A stretch of DNA of 37,560 nucleotides from Gammaproteobacteria bacterium (GCA_029884165.1 JAOUIH010000028.1:1-37560), one strand, 5' to 3'; counted from the first letter of the stretch, positions 9,258 to 18,718 are shown. Notes: generated by a model not told the origin, from the sequence alone. Translations and numbers: made by a program.

Positions 9258-12200
9258 TCAGGCCCTGAGCGTGGAGCTGGTGCGCCCGGCCCAGGGTTCG
9301 AATGCCCGGACGGACTCGGGCCTTGCTATGAAGTAGCCCTGCGCGAAAGACACCCCTAGCGTACCCAGTTTGTCGAGCACCTGGCGTGTCTCGACGCGCT
9401 CGGCGATCGTCTCGATGCCCATCGCGTGGCCGACTTCGTTGATCGCCCGAACCATGCTCTCGTCGACGGTGTCCTCGACGACGTTGCGAATGAACTGGCC
9501 GTCGATCTTCAGGTAATCGACCGGCAGGTTCTTGAGATAGGTGAACGACGACAGTCCGGAACCGAAGTCGTCGAGCGAAAACTTGCAACCCAGCTTTTTC
9601 AGCGCCTGCATGAAGTGAATGACCCGGGACAGGTTCGAGATCGCAGCCGTTTCCGTGATCTCGAAACAGATCGCGCCCTCGGCCAGTCGGTGCTTCTGCA
9701 GCTCGGAAATGACGAACTCGAGGAAACGATCCTCGCTCAGCGAGGTCCCGGACAGGTTGACGGCGACGGTGTATCGAGCCGGGCCCGACCGCGTCTCGCG
9801 GTCGGCGAGCCGCGTCAGCGCCTCTCTTACAACCCAGCGATCGAGCGTCGACATCATGTTGTAACGCTCGGCCGCGGGAATGAACTGGTCCGGCTGCACG
9901 AGTTCGCCGTTCTCGTCCCGCATCCTGAGCAGCAGCTCGTAATGGCCCCGGCTCTCCGTCTTGTGGCTGCCGATGCCGACGATCGGCTGGAAGTAAAGCT
10001 CGAGCCGGTTGTCCTCGACCGCGCTGGTGATACGCGACACCCACTTCATTTCTTCATGGCGCAGCGACGCGTCGCTGTCCTGGTAGAGGTGGATCTGGTT
10101 GCGGCCCATGTCCTTCGCCGAGTAGCAGGCGACGTCCGCAGAACTCATTATGGAGGCGACGTCCGCGCTGTCCGCGGTGATCATGACGACGCCGATCGAG
10201 CAGCGGACATTCGTAAATGCTTCCTGCCACTGGAATCGATACTGCTCGACCGAGAGCCGGATCGCCTCGGCAACCTGCATCGCACGTTGCTGGTCGCATC
10301 GCTCGAGCAGCACGCCGAATTCGTCGCCCCCGAGTCGCGAAACGATATCGGACGAACGAACATTGGTCTGGATAATTTCAGTAATCTGCCGCAGCAGCTC
10401 GTCACCGGCAACGTGGCCGAAGGTGTCGTTGACGACCTTGAACTGGTCCAGGTCGACGTACAGGAGTCCGTGCGCCCGGGACGGGTTCTCGTGCACGCCC
10501 TGCAGGGCCGCTACCAGCTGATTCTCGAACTCGCGGCGATTGATCAATCCCGTTACGGCGTCGTGCGAAGCCTGGTAGGAAAGCTGCCGGAACAACCGGC
10601 TTTCCTTGCTGACGTCATGGAACACCATGACCGAGCCGATGATGTTGCCTATTCGATCGCGGATCGGGGCGGCAGAATCCTGGATCGGGACTTCCTGGCC
10701 GTCTTTCACGATCAGCAAAGAGTTCGGCGCGAGCGTTATGACTCGGCCTTCCTTCAGGCAGCGCATGACCGGGTTCTCGACCGTGGAACGCGTGTGCTCG
10801 TTGACGATACGCATGATTTCGTCGATCGCCTTGCCGCGTGCGCTGCGCATGTCCCAGCCGGTCAGGTCCTGCGCCACGGGGTTGATATAGTCGATCCGTC
10901 CTTCGGCATCCGTCGTGATCACGCCGTCGCCTATCGACTGCAACGTGACCTGGGCCCGTTCCTTTTCTTCGAAGATGCGGGTTTCCGCGATCTTGCGGTC
11001 GGTGATGTCGGTGATCGTGCCCTCGTGCGCGACGATGTTGCCGGACTCGTCATAGATCGCCCGCGAATTCTCGAGCACCACGATCTCGCGGCCGTCCTTG
11101 CGCCGCAGCCGGTACTCGAAGTTCCGTACTACGCCCTGCGCTTCCAGGCGGGCGAACACGCGCTCCCGGTCGATCGGGTTCACGTATAGACGCGTCGTGC
11201 GCCCGGCCTTCTTGAGCTCATCCTCGCTGGTGTAGCCCAGCATTTCGACCAGCGCCGGGTTCACGGTGATGATGTCGCCGTCGCGCGAAGCGATATAGAC
11301 GCCGTCGACGACGTTTTCGAACAGACCGCGGTAACGGGTCTCGCTGGTCCGGAGACGTTCCTCGTCGAGCCTGCGCCGGACCGCGATACCTGCGAGCCGC
11401 GCGATTCGCCCGATCTTGTCGAGCTGGTCGGTCATCGGTCGGCGCGGCTGATCCAGGTACAGGTCGAGCGTACCGAGCACCTTGCCGCCGTCCGCTACGA
11501 CGGGAAACGACCAGGCCGCTGCAATGCCATGTTTCCGGGCTTCCTGGACGTAGCCCTGCCAGGCCGGGTCGGACGCGATGTCGGGCACGACCTTTTCACG
11601 TGCATCGTGCGCCGCGCTGCCGCAGGCGATGCTGTCCGGACCGGCCGGCACGAAGTCCAGCATCAGCTTGAAGGGCTCCGGCAAGCTCGGTGCCTGTTCC
11701 ACGGAAAGCATGTGCTTACGCTCGTCGTAGAGCATGATCGCCGCACGCATGCCCGGATCGATTTTCTCCACGCAGCGACAGATGGCGCGAAGGGTGCGGT
11801 CGAACGGCGCGTTCTCGGCGATCATCTCCAGGATCTTGTTTTGCGCGAAACCGAGCTCCTCGGCTTTCTTGCGCTCGCTGATGTCGGTCATGCTGACGCG
11901 GATCAGCCGGCGGTCGCCGGCCGGCAACCGGCTGAAACGCACCTCGCAGGGAAAGTCCCGCCCGTTGGCGTTCCGGTGCAGCCACTCGAAGGTCGGGTGC
12001 TCGCCATTCAGGGCACGATCGATATAGCCCCGCTTGATGCCGAAAGACGGCGTACCGTCCGGCTGTGTCGGCGGGCTGATGGCCTTCGGGCCGATGCTCA
12101 GCAGCCGTTTGCGCGACAGGTTGAACAACTGGCAGGCATTGTCGTTGGCGTCGCTGAAGCGATTCTCGTCGACGTCGAACACGACGATGGCCTCGGGCGC

Positions 12201-12770
12201 ATTTTCGACGAGCGCACGATAGCGTTCCTCGTTTTCCCGCAGCGCCGTTTCGGCTGCCTTGCGGCCGGTCACGTCGCGCAGGCTGATGACGAAAACGTCG
12301 GTCTCGCCGGAGGACAGCCGGCTCGCCTTGACCTCGGCAATGAAAGACTCACCGCCGGTCCGGTTCGCGACGATTTCGCCGCCCTTGTAGTCGATGTGCG
12401 TGTCGTCCGGCTCGGACATGTACGGTCGGAGAAAGTCGGCGAATTCGATACCCGCGGCTGCCGGCACGAGTCGCGAGAACGGCATCCCGACGAGCTGTTT
12501 CGCGTCGATGCCGAAGTAGCGGGTGCAGATCCTGTTGCAGTGCCGGACGACGCCGTCCGGGCTCACCGACATGAGTGCATCGGTGACACTGTCGAAAATT
12601 ACCTGGATCGGCGTGGCGGCCGCCAGAGTACGCGTCAGCGACTGGGTGATCGTTGCCTCGAGCTTGTCATAATGCTCGTCGATGTGCTTCAGCAGAGCCA
12701 GAAAGTCGGGTTCGCCGCCCCCGGACTGCTTCGATACTGCCCTGATCTTGTCTTCCAGTTCCTTGCGCAT
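9258..12770 (-). CDS. Multi-sensor cyclic di-GMP enzyme (PAS-PAS-GAF-PAS-PAS-GGDEF-EAL)
   Basis: This soluble protein of 1170 residues combines synthesis and breakdown domains for cyclic di-GMP. Approximate order: PAS 50-170, PAS 175-300, GAF 310-465, PAS 475-600, PAS 605-730, GGDEF 735-900, EAL 910-1160. The cyclase site SRLGGDEFGVLL is intact, with an RSSD I-site five residues before it. The phosphodiesterase domain has ELL in place of EAL (HYELLLRM), a tolerated variant, and keeps AVNLSG, CFEITETAA, SLDDFGSGLSSF and YLKIDGQFI, so it is probably active too. There are no membrane segments; the signal probably reaches it through the four PAS and one GAF domains. ATG 12770 begins the first helical segment; the frame continues upstream to 12875 but that part is not conserved-looking. 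The gene is monocistronic. Confidence 0.92.
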   Translation of the reverse strand: MRKELEDKIRAVSKQSGGGEPDFLALLKHIDEHYDKLEATITQSLTRTLAAATPIQVIFDSVTDALMSVSPDGVVRHCNRICTRYFGIDAKQLVGMPFSRLVPAAAGIEFADFLRPYMSEPDDTHIDYKGGEIVANRTGGESFIAEVKASRLSSGETDVFVISLRDVTGRKAAETALRENEERYRALVENAPEAIVVFDVDENRFSDANDNACQLFNLSRKRLLSIGPKAISPPTQPDGTPSFGIKRGYIDRALNGEHPTFEWLHRNANGRDFPCEVRFSRLPAGDRRLIRVSMTDISERKKAEELGFAQNKILEMIAENAPFDRTLRAICRCVEKIDPGMRAAIMLYDERKHMLSVEQAPSLPEPFKLMLDFVPAGPDSIACGSAAHDAREKVVPDIASDPAWQGYVQEARKHGIAAAWSFPVVADGGKVLGTLDLYLDQPRRPMTDQLDKIGRIARLAGIAVRRRLDEERLRTSETRYRGLFENVVDGVYIASRDGDIITVNPALVEMLGYTSEDELKKAGRTTRLYVNPIDRERVFARLEAQGVVRNFEYRLRRKDGREIVVLENSRAIYDESGNIVAHEGTITDITDRKIAETRIFEEKERAQVTLQSIGDGVITTDAEGRIDYINPVAQDLTGWDMRSARGKAIDEIMRIVNEHTRSTVENPVMRCLKEGRVITLAPNSLLIVKDGQEVPIQDSAAPIRDRIGNIIGSVMVFHDVSKESRLFRQLSYQASHDAVTGLINRREFENQLVAALQGVHENPSRAHGLLYVDLDQFKVVNDTFGHVAGDELLRQITEIIQTNVRSSDIVSRLGGDEFGVLLERCDQQRAMQVAEAIRLSVEQYRFQWQEAFTNVRCSIGVVMITADSADVASIMSSADVACYSAKDMGRNQIHLYQDSDASLRHEEMKWVSRITSAVEDNRLELYFQPIVGIGSHKTESRGHYELLLRMRDENGELVQPDQFIPAAERYNMMSTLDRWVVREALTRLADRETRSGPARYTVAVNLSGTSLSEDRFLEFVISELQKHRLAEGAICFEITETAAISNLSRVIHFMQALKKLGCKFSLDDFGSGLSSFTYLKNLPVDYLKIDGQFIRNVVEDTVDESMVRAINEVGHAMGIETIAERVETRQVLDKLGTLGVSFAQGYFIARPESVRAFEPWAGRTSSTLRA

Positions 12771-12951
12771 TGAGGCCCCGGGTACCCCCTGGTTGCACGC
12801 GTATTGCCGGACCCGCCACTGCGGAAGACAGGACCGGCAATTGCCCCCGCCGCCGGCGCTCTCGCGCGGGCGCACTTGCTGCAGCGTGGCGTCACGGTAG
12901 CGACCGTGGCCAACGGGGTCTGTGATGGGCCTCTCGGATCGGCAAGGATAT

Positions 12952-12965
12952 GGGAAATATTTCCC
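12952..12965. promoter_or_regulatory. Perfect palindrome GGGAAATATTTCCC, possible operator
   Basis: A 14-base perfect palindrome lies about 180 bases upstream of the start of the PAS/GAF/GGDEF/EAL gene. It is AT-centred in a GC-rich spacer, as operator sites often are. No regulator family can be assigned and no second copy was noticed in the window. Confidence 0.25.
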
Positions 12966-13084
12966 GGACCAGTAACGGCGCGGGTTTCAGCCGATCGTCA
13001 GTGGCCCCGGAGCCGTCACTCGGGCAGCCAATACGGCCGCAACCAGGATTATGCAAAGCCGGCACCGCCGGATTGCGCAGGCAC

Positions 13085-13243
13085 CGCGGGTCGCCCGTGG
13101 GGCGGGCTCCTGCAACGACCGCGCTTTCTTGGGAGCGGGTCCTGACCCGCGACGGCGAGGTCGGCCGTCAGCGCGGCCTCCCACATGCCCGGCACGGTGT
13201 CGGTCAGCACCCGTAGGAGCGCGCCCTGCGCGCGATCGGTGCC
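13085..13243. repeat. REP-like palindrome cluster
   Basis: Several short hairpin repeats are packed in both orientations. One arm type reads GGGAGCGGGTCCTGACCCGC (from 13130), an inverted copy reads GGTCGGCCGTCAGCGCGGCC (from 13159), and a GTAGGAGC-headed unit with a GCGCGC stem starts near 13211. The same core types recur at 20.8, 22.5, 24.1 and 26.6 kb. The head GTAGGAGC followed by a GC-rich imperfect palindrome is typical of REP elements dispersed by RAYT transposases in Gammaproteobacteria. No RAYT gene is in the window. Confidence 0.7.
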
Positions 13244-13282
13244 ACGCCTGCGACAGGGTCGCCCTCGACGCGGAGAGTAAAC

Positions 13283-13864
13283 TTATTCGGGCTCTTTCGC
13301 CGGCATCGAGATGCCGGGCTCGCCGTCGGCTCCCTCGACCAGGTCGCCGTTCAGGTCCGGCTCGCCGGTCGAACGCCCGACGCGGATCGGGATCGACATC
13401 GACTTGATCAGCGCGGAACCGTCGTCCGCCTGCACTTCGGCGGTGACGACGATGAACAGGCGTCCCTCGCGCTGCGGCACGACGGTGAGCTGCTGGCTGC
13501 GAACCTGTGCGCCACGCAGCGGCAATACCTCGAGTTCCTGCGCCTGCGACTCCGGGAAGGTCATGCTGCCAGGTTCGTTGATCCGGTAGCGGACGGTTAT
13601 CGGCCGGTCGTCCAGCGACGAGCTGATCTCGAGGTTCAGCATCACCGGGCGGCCGACGATCGGGTTGCCGACGATCGAGTAGTCGATCGAGATCGGCGCC
13701 GTCGGCTTGCCGGGCGAGGTTACCAGCGGCGCCGGCTTCGGCACCGCAGCCGCGTCCGCTTGCCCGCCACGTGCCGGCTCGTCGTTACCGCCGCAGGCGC
13801 CCAGCCAAACCAGTGCCAGGACCAGGCCGGTATATCGATAGTGTCGTCTGATGCTCATGCTCAT
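13283..13864 (-). CDS. Lipoprotein of unknown function
   Basis: This predicted lipoprotein of 193 residues has a basic start, a hydrophobic stretch and the lipobox VWLGAC at about residue 23. A proline/alanine-rich linker follows, then one beta-rich domain (from about residue 60) containing the phrases 'VGRPVMLNLEIS' and 'RLFIVVTAEVQADDGSA'. The C-terminus is acidic and low in complexity. I do not recognise the domain. The start is 13 bases from the stop codon of the larger metallopeptidase lipoprotein, so the two are almost certainly cotranscribed and may act together in the envelope. ATG 13864 and ATG 13858 are both usable starts. Confidence 0.8.
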   Translation of the reverse strand: MSMSIRRHYRYTGLVLALVWLGACGGNDEPARGGQADAAAVPKPAPLVTSPGKPTAPISIDYSIVGNPIVGRPVMLNLEISSSLDDRPITVRYRINEPGSMTFPESQAQELEVLPLRGAQVRSQQLTVVPQREGRLFIVVTAEVQADDGSALIKSMSIPIRVGRSTGEPDLNGDLVEGADGEPGISMPAKEPE

Positions 13865-13877
13865 CGCCGTGAGTATG

Positions 13878-15956
13878 TCACTGGGACACCGTGACATCAA
13901 AACAGGTCCGCTCGGGATAATCGCCCGGTGTCTGGTCGTCTGCGTAACGGAACTCGGTCAGGTCCATCACGTAGGTGCCCGCCTGCAGCGTCCGGCGCGA
14001 CATCGCCTCGCGGTTCGGCTGGCAGCTCGCACCCTGGATCATCAGCTGGCCGCTACGCCATACCATCAGGTCGGGATCGCTGTGGCGGTGAATTTCCGGA
14101 TCATTTGCTGCCGCGTTCCTGCAGTCGAAGCCGTCGCTCGGGACGGACGGCGGGTCGACGGTGTCCACCGTGATCGCCAGGGCCGTCGGGCTGCCCAGCT
14201 CCATGCGGAGGTAGCGCACTTCCGACAACTTGTTGCCGTTGCGGCCGCCGTCGAACTGGCTGTTGCTGCACAGCCTGACGGTCTGGCCGGGCGAGATATC
14301 GGTATACAGCGGCAACACGTCCGCAGCCGCGCCGGCGTCGTTGGTCTCGCCCTCGCCCCACGGGTTTATGCCTTCGGCGCCGATACTTTCGGCGGCGAGT
14401 AGCCCGTCGACGAAGCCTGCCTGCGTGCCGGCGGCCGATTTGACCGCCTCGAAAAACGAGAACGCGCTGGTGAAGGCGGTAGTCGAGCGCTGCGGCCCGG
14501 TCATCACGTCGTAGATCAGCCCGAAACCGACGCTGTCCGTGTCGCTGCCATCGACATTCGAGTCCCACAGGTCGTAGACCAGTTTCAGGATCGACACCTC
14601 GTTGTACCAGCCGCGATTGGTCGAGGTCGTACGCTCGCTCTCGAGGTCGATGTCGAAGCCGGTGAGCTGGCCATTGCCGCCCCAGAAGGTGTCGCAATAG
14701 AGCGGGTTCGCGAGCCCGATGCCCGCCAGTGCCGTGGCGAAGCCTTCACCGAAGGCCACCCGCTTGTCGAGCCGGTCGCCGATACCGTGCGCGCCTCCGA
14801 CGCTGTCGGAGCGCGAAAACTTGTCCTCGAAGTAGTGGCCCCACTCGTGGCCGATGACGTGATCGTCGAACTCTTCGGCATCGTCCCCCTCGCGCCCCAG
14901 CAGGAACAGCGCATCCAGGCCGCTGGCATAGAAGGACGTGCCGAGGTCGCCGCTGTCGATGTCGTCCAGGCGGCTGCCGGTGCCCCGGCTGGTGCCGTTC
15001 TCCGGGCTCCAGAACGCGTCGAGCGGCGGAAACGCCGTGGACGGGTTGGCGGCCAGTACGAGCTGCATCATCTGGTAGATCGTATCGAGCACCGCGAACG
15101 GAGCGGCAGCCCGCGGCTCGCCGTAGCCGGCGCCGGTCCAGCCGCTCGCGGCTACCAGGTCGCGCCGCAGGTTGATGCCCCCGGTATTGAAGCTCGTGCC
15201 GTCGAGGAAATACCTGGGACGATTCGCCAGCGCCGGCGGGTTGGGGTCGGCCGGGTCGACGACGTTGTTGCGCACCTCGACGTCCCAGGACGGCGTTCCT
15301 GACCGCTTGAGCTCGGATACGACGCGCACGAAGACGTTCGTGTCGGCGTCCAGCACGACCGAATAGGAGCCGTTCGCGTCGGTCGTCGTGGTCGCGAGCA
15401 GCGCGTTGCTGCCGGCGTCGAGGACCTGCAGGGTAGCGCCGCGCACGGGCCGCCGCTCGATTGCGTTGAAGTCGAGGCCGCGGCACAGCTCGTTGGGCGG
15501 CGGGAACTCGTACTGCACGGTGCCGGACAGGTTGACCAGCGCACCGGGCTCCTGGACCGTGACGACGATGTCGTCGCTGCCGATGCCGCCGCTGCCGTCA
15601 GCGACGCTCAGCCGGAACTGCAGCTCGATCGATACGCCCGGCGCGACGTCCGGGGCACTGAAACCGGCGAGCGCCTGCGACGCGTTCTGGATCGCGACCG
15701 TGGGACCGCCGACCTGGCTCCAGGCATAGCTCAGCGCATCGCCGTCGGGATCCGTCGCGGAACCGGAAAGCTGCACGCTGGACGATTCGACGACGACCAT
15801 GTCGCTGCCGGCATTCACGACGGGCGGCCGGTTCGCGGCCGGCTCGCCGGACGTATCGCCGGATTGGTCGAGACAGGCGCCCAGCAGCAGCGGCAACAGG
15901 ACAGCGCATCCGCGTCCCGCGCCCCGGCGTTGTCCTGTATGCCCGTTATTCGACAT
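13878..15956 (-). CDS. Lipoprotein with PKD-like domain and HExxH metallopeptidase domain
   Basis: This secreted lipoprotein of 692 residues has its lipobox LLLGAC near residue 27, then a PKD/Ig-like domain rich in NRPPVVNAGSDMVV and SGSATDPDGDALSYAWSQ patterns (about 45-140). A carboxypeptidase-regulatory-like beta domain follows (TTTTDANGSYSVVLDADTNV, about 200). The central part holds the zinc-binding signature HVIGHEWGHYFED, with an acidic GEGFATALAG helix about 40 residues later that could carry the third zinc ligand, as in gluzincin-type peptidases. The C-terminal 150 residues are beta-rich. It is probably an outer-membrane or surface protease, but the substrate is unknown. ATG 15956 is chosen because AAGGAG lies 11 bases upstream and the signal peptide fits. 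It is first gene of an operon with the smaller lipoprotein and divergent from galE. Confidence 0.85.
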   Translation of the reverse strand: MSNNGHTGQRRGAGRGCAVLLPLLLGACLDQSGDTSGEPAANRPPVVNAGSDMVVVESSSVQLSGSATDPDGDALSYAWSQVGGPTVAIQNASQALAGFSAPDVAPGVSIELQFRLSVADGSGGIGSDDIVVTVQEPGALVNLSGTVQYEFPPPNELCRGLDFNAIERRPVRGATLQVLDAGSNALLATTTTDANGSYSVVLDADTNVFVRVVSELKRSGTPSWDVEVRNNVVDPADPNPPALANRPRYFLDGTSFNTGGINLRRDLVAASGWTGAGYGEPRAAAPFAVLDTIYQMMQLVLAANPSTAFPPLDAFWSPENGTSRGTGSRLDDIDSGDLGTSFYASGLDALFLLGREGDDAEEFDDHVIGHEWGHYFEDKFSRSDSVGGAHGIGDRLDKRVAFGEGFATALAGIGLANPLYCDTFWGGNGQLTGFDIDLESERTTSTNRGWYNEVSILKLVYDLWDSNVDGSDTDSVGFGLIYDVMTGPQRSTTAFTSAFSFFEAVKSAAGTQAGFVDGLLAAESIGAEGINPWGEGETNDAGAAADVLPLYTDISPGQTVRLCSNSQFDGGRNGNKLSEVRYLRMELGSPTALAITVDTVDPPSVPSDGFDCRNAAANDPEIHRHSDPDLMVWRSGQLMIQGASCQPNREAMSRRTLQAGTYVMDLTEFRYADDQTPGDYPERTCFDVTVSQ

Positions 15957-16134
15957 AACTGGTCGCACTCCTTGCGCTCGCTCCGGGCCTGCGTCTTGCG
16001 GCCGGACGTCCCTTGCCTTCGACGCGGCAGGCAAATCTGGGAACCACGCCCGCACGGTCCCGGGCAGTATTGCTAGAATCCGGAGGCCGTTTCGGGAGCT
16101 CAATCACAAAACAGGAAATCCGGCGGAATTCGCA

Positions 16135-17145
16135 ATGAAAAGCAGATCGATACTGGTGACCGGCGGGGCCGGCTACATCGGCAGCCACGTGGTCCGGCAG
16201 CTCGGCGAGCAGGGAGAGACGGTCGTCACGCTCGATAACCTGAGTACCGGCTTTCGGGACGCGGTGACCAGCGGCGAACTCATTGTCGGCGATACCGGGG
16301 ACGCGGCCTTGCTCGAGAAGATCTTCGGCCTGCACGCGATCGACACTGTCATGCACTTCGCCGCGCACACGGTCGTGCCCGAGTCGGTGGCGAACCCACT
16401 CAAGTACTACCGCAACAACACTGCGTGCAGCCGCACGCTGCTCGAGCTTTGCCAGAAGCACGGCGTGCGGCACATCGTGTTTTCTTCGACTGCCGCCGTC
16501 TACGGCATCCCGGAAGGTGGGCGCGCCGCCGAGGACGCGCCCACCCGGCCGATCAACCCCTACGGCACGTCGAAACTGATGACGGAGTGGATGCTGCGCG
16601 ACCTGGCCGCGGCCGGCGGGCCGCGCTACGTCGCGCTGCGCTACTTCAACGTCGCCGGTTGCGAACCATCCGGGATCATCGGCCAGTCGACGCCGAAGGC
16701 CACCCTTCTGGTCAAGGTGGCCTGCGAGGCAGCCACGGGCCGGCGCGACCACGTCAGCATATTCGGCACGGACTACACGACGCCCGACGGCACGGGCGTC
16801 CGCGACTACATCCACGTCGAGGACCTGGCCAAGGCGCATCTCGATGCCCTGCGCTACCTGCGTGCCGGCGGCGACCCGCAGACACTCAATTGCGGTTACG
16901 GCCACGGCTACAGCGTCCGCCAGGTGCTCGACGCCGTCGCACGGGCCAGCGGGGCACCACTGAAAGTCGTCGAGGAACCGCGCCGGGCCGGCGACCCGCC
17001 GTCGCTGGTCGCAGTCGCTGAGCGTGTCCGCGAAGTCCTCGGCTGGGAACCCCGTTACGACGACCTGGACACGATCGTCCGGACGAGCCTCGCCTGGGAG
17101 CGGAAGATCGCGGCCCGGGACCCGTCCGCGTACTGGGCGGCCTGA
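16135..17145 (+). CDS. galE: UDP-glucose 4-epimerase
   Basis: This 336-residue cytoplasmic enzyme belongs to the extended short-chain dehydrogenase family and interconverts UDP-glucose and UDP-galactose (or the N-acetyl forms), supplying sugar nucleotides for surface polysaccharide. The N-terminal NAD-binding motif is LVTGGAGYIGSHVV. Further signatures are LDNLSTGFRD, VMHFAAHTVVPESV, FSSTAAVYGIP with the catalytic serine, and the YxxxK pair in NPYGTSKLMTEW. YIHVEDLAKAHLDAL and the C-terminal GYSVRQVLDAV are also typical of GalE. ATG 16135 places the glycine-rich loop at the usual distance; the frame is open further upstream but lacks any family similarity. A 907-codon open frame on the opposite strand is a composition artefact. 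Confidence 0.93.
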   Translation: MKSRSILVTGGAGYIGSHVVRQLGEQGETVVTLDNLSTGFRDAVTSGELIVGDTGDAALLEKIFGLHAIDTVMHFAAHTVVPESVANPLKYYRNNTACSRTLLELCQKHGVRHIVFSSTAAVYGIPEGGRAAEDAPTRPINPYGTSKLMTEWMLRDLAAAGGPRYVALRYFNVAGCEPSGIIGQSTPKATLLVKVACEAATGRRDHVSIFGTDYTTPDGTGVRDYIHVEDLAKAHLDALRYLRAGGDPQTLNCGYGHGYSVRQVLDAVARASGAPLKVVEEPRRAGDPPSLVAVAERVREVLGWEPRYDDLDTIVRTSLAWERKIAARDPSAYWAA

Positions 17146-17244
17146 GAGCCGCCCGAGAGCCGGCTGCAGACCGCGGGTCGGCCAGCGTCGCCAAATACAG
17201 ACGGTTCGCAACCCTTGGCCGCGGCGCAGTGATAGACTGCCCCG

Positions 17245-18711
17245 ATGAAATTCCGCCGACCAAGGACCCTTAACGGCCTGATTCTGGTGGGCTTTGGCCT
17301 GGTCGCCCTGCCCCTTTTGACGGCCGTGCTGTGGGCCCTGTTCAATCTCGACCGCCTCGCCGAACAGAGCGAGCGGCTGGTCCTGACGGGCATCTCGGCG
17401 GTGGAGCAGAATCGCCTGCTCGCCGAACAGGTCGGCTCGCTCGAGCGCGTGTCGCGCCAGTACGTCGTACTGCGGAATCGCGACAGTCTCGCGCTGCTGC
17501 AGGGCGACCTGGCCAACATCGAGCAGACGCTCGATGTGCTGGGGCCTATCGCGGAACAGGCCGGGGCCGACCCGCTGCTGGTGTCCATACGAGGCGACAT
17601 GAGGGCCGCCGTCGGCGCGCTGGGCGCCGCGGAACTCACCGAGGCCGCCGCCGAGGCCGCGATCGCGCGTTTTGCGACCGTACGCCAGGACGTCCGCGAT
17701 CTGACCACAATCCTGAACCGTCACATCGACGATGGCCTGAGGGCGCTGCAGGAAAGCACCCGCCGGGCGCAGGAGGTCTCGGCCTGGCAGACCGTGGCGC
17801 TGGTACCCGGCACCATACTCCTCGTCCTCTTCTTCACGCTGCTGGTCGCCCGGCCGATCCGGCAGATCGACACCGCGATCAGCCAGCTGGGCAAGGGCGG
17901 CTTCGCGAAGAGCATCGAGATCGGCGGTCCGCGCGACCTCGAACGCCTCGGCCGCCAGCTCGAATGGCTGCGCATCCGCCTGCTGGAACTCGCACAGGAG
18001 AAGAACCGGTTCCTGCGCCACATGTCGCACGAATTGAAGACGCCGCTCGCGAACATCCGCGAGGGCACGGAGCTCCTGATGGACGGCGCCGTCGGCGAGC
18101 TGAAGCCCGAGCAACGCGAGGTCACCGATATCCTGCGCACGAACGGCCTCAGGCTGCAGCACCTGATCGAGAACCTGCTGAGCTTCTCGGCCTGGCAGAC
18201 GAAGAGCGAGGTGCTGACGCTGGCCGACTTCCCGCTGCGCGCGCTGGTCATCTCGGTCGCGAAGGCGCAACGCCTCGCGCTGAAGTCCGCCCGGATCCAG
18301 TTGAAACTGGACGTCGAGGACTTCTCCGTCACGGCCGACCCCGACAAGATGCGCACGGTGCTCGACAACCTGCTGTCCAACGCGCTCAAGTTCACGCCCA
18401 CGGGCGGCATCATCACGATCCGCGCCCGCGACGAGGAGCGGCGTTTTGTGCTGGAGTTCGCCGACACCGGGCCCGGGATCCCCGAACATGAAAGGCCCCG
18501 CGTGTTCGAGGCCTTCTTCCAGGGCGGCCGCGAGCAGGGAGGCTACGTCGGGGGCACGGGCATCGGGCTGTCGGTCGTGCTCGAGTGCGTCCAGGCGCAC
18601 GGCGGCACGGTCGAACTCGTCGAGTCGGACGAGTTCCCGGGTGCCCACTTCCGGATCGTCATCCCGCAACAGCGGGCGACACAGGAACCACGGATGGCTG
18701 CCAGTGCGTAA
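17245..18711 (+). CDS. glrK: Sensor histidine kinase, GlrK/QseE type
   Basis: This 488-residue inner-membrane kinase has one transmembrane helix near residues 12-33, a periplasmic helical sensor region, a second helix around 185-205, and a HAMP segment (ARPIRQIDTAISQLG). The dimerisation/phosphoacceptor motif is HMSHELKTPLANIREG, with the ATPase N-box LDNLLSNALKFTP, G1 ADTGPGIPE and G2 GGTGIGLSVV. The next two genes are a coiled-coil lipoprotein and a sigma-54-type response regulator, the same order as glrK-qseG-glrR (qseE-qseG-qseF) in enterobacteria, so I assign it as the GlrK/QseE equivalent. The downstream lipoprotein gene begins within about eight bases of the stop, indicating an operon. 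In E. coli this system controls the GlmY small RNA; whether that holds here is unknown. Confidence 0.87.
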   Translation: MKFRRPRTLNGLILVGFGLVALPLLTAVLWALFNLDRLAEQSERLVLTGISAVEQNRLLAEQVGSLERVSRQYVVLRNRDSLALLQGDLANIEQTLDVLGPIAEQAGADPLLVSIRGDMRAAVGALGAAELTEAAAEAAIARFATVRQDVRDLTTILNRHIDDGLRALQESTRRAQEVSAWQTVALVPGTILLVLFFTLLVARPIRQIDTAISQLGKGGFAKSIEIGGPRDLERLGRQLEWLRIRLLELAQEKNRFLRHMSHELKTPLANIREGTELLMDGAVGELKPEQREVTDILRTNGLRLQHLIENLLSFSAWQTKSEVLTLADFPLRALVISVAKAQRLALKSARIQLKLDVEDFSVTADPDKMRTVLDNLLSNALKFTPTGGIITIRARDEERRFVLEFADTGPGIPEHERPRVFEAFFQGGREQGGYVGGTGIGLSVVLECVQAHGGTVELVESDEFPGAHFRIVIPQQRATQEPRMAASA

Positions 18712-18718
18712 CGAAGCA

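Larger units (their letters stand above)
12771..13282. other. Intergenic region with palindrome and REP-like repeats
   Basis: This 512-base stretch has no credible gene. It lies upstream of the leftward cyclic di-GMP enzyme gene and downstream of a leftward lipoprotein operon. It contains a perfect 14-base palindrome at 12952-12965 and a cluster of REP-like hairpins at about 13085-13243. No clear promoter is visible. Confidence 0.6.

Noticed and set aside
9426-11189. Plus-strand frame of 587 codons opposite the PAS/GAF/GGDEF/EAL gene
   Set aside because: Antisense shadow of conserved catalytic domains; no ribosome binding site or family similarity.
13050-13085. GCAAAGCCGGCACC as a third GEMM riboswitch
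   Set aside because: Only one short block matches; the hairpins and the AGCGGGG block are missing.
15946-18669. Minus-strand open frame of 907 codons opposite galE and glrK
   Set aside because: It lies antisense to two clearly real genes, has arginine/aspartate-rich low-complexity composition and no domain. High G+C makes such long shadow frames common.
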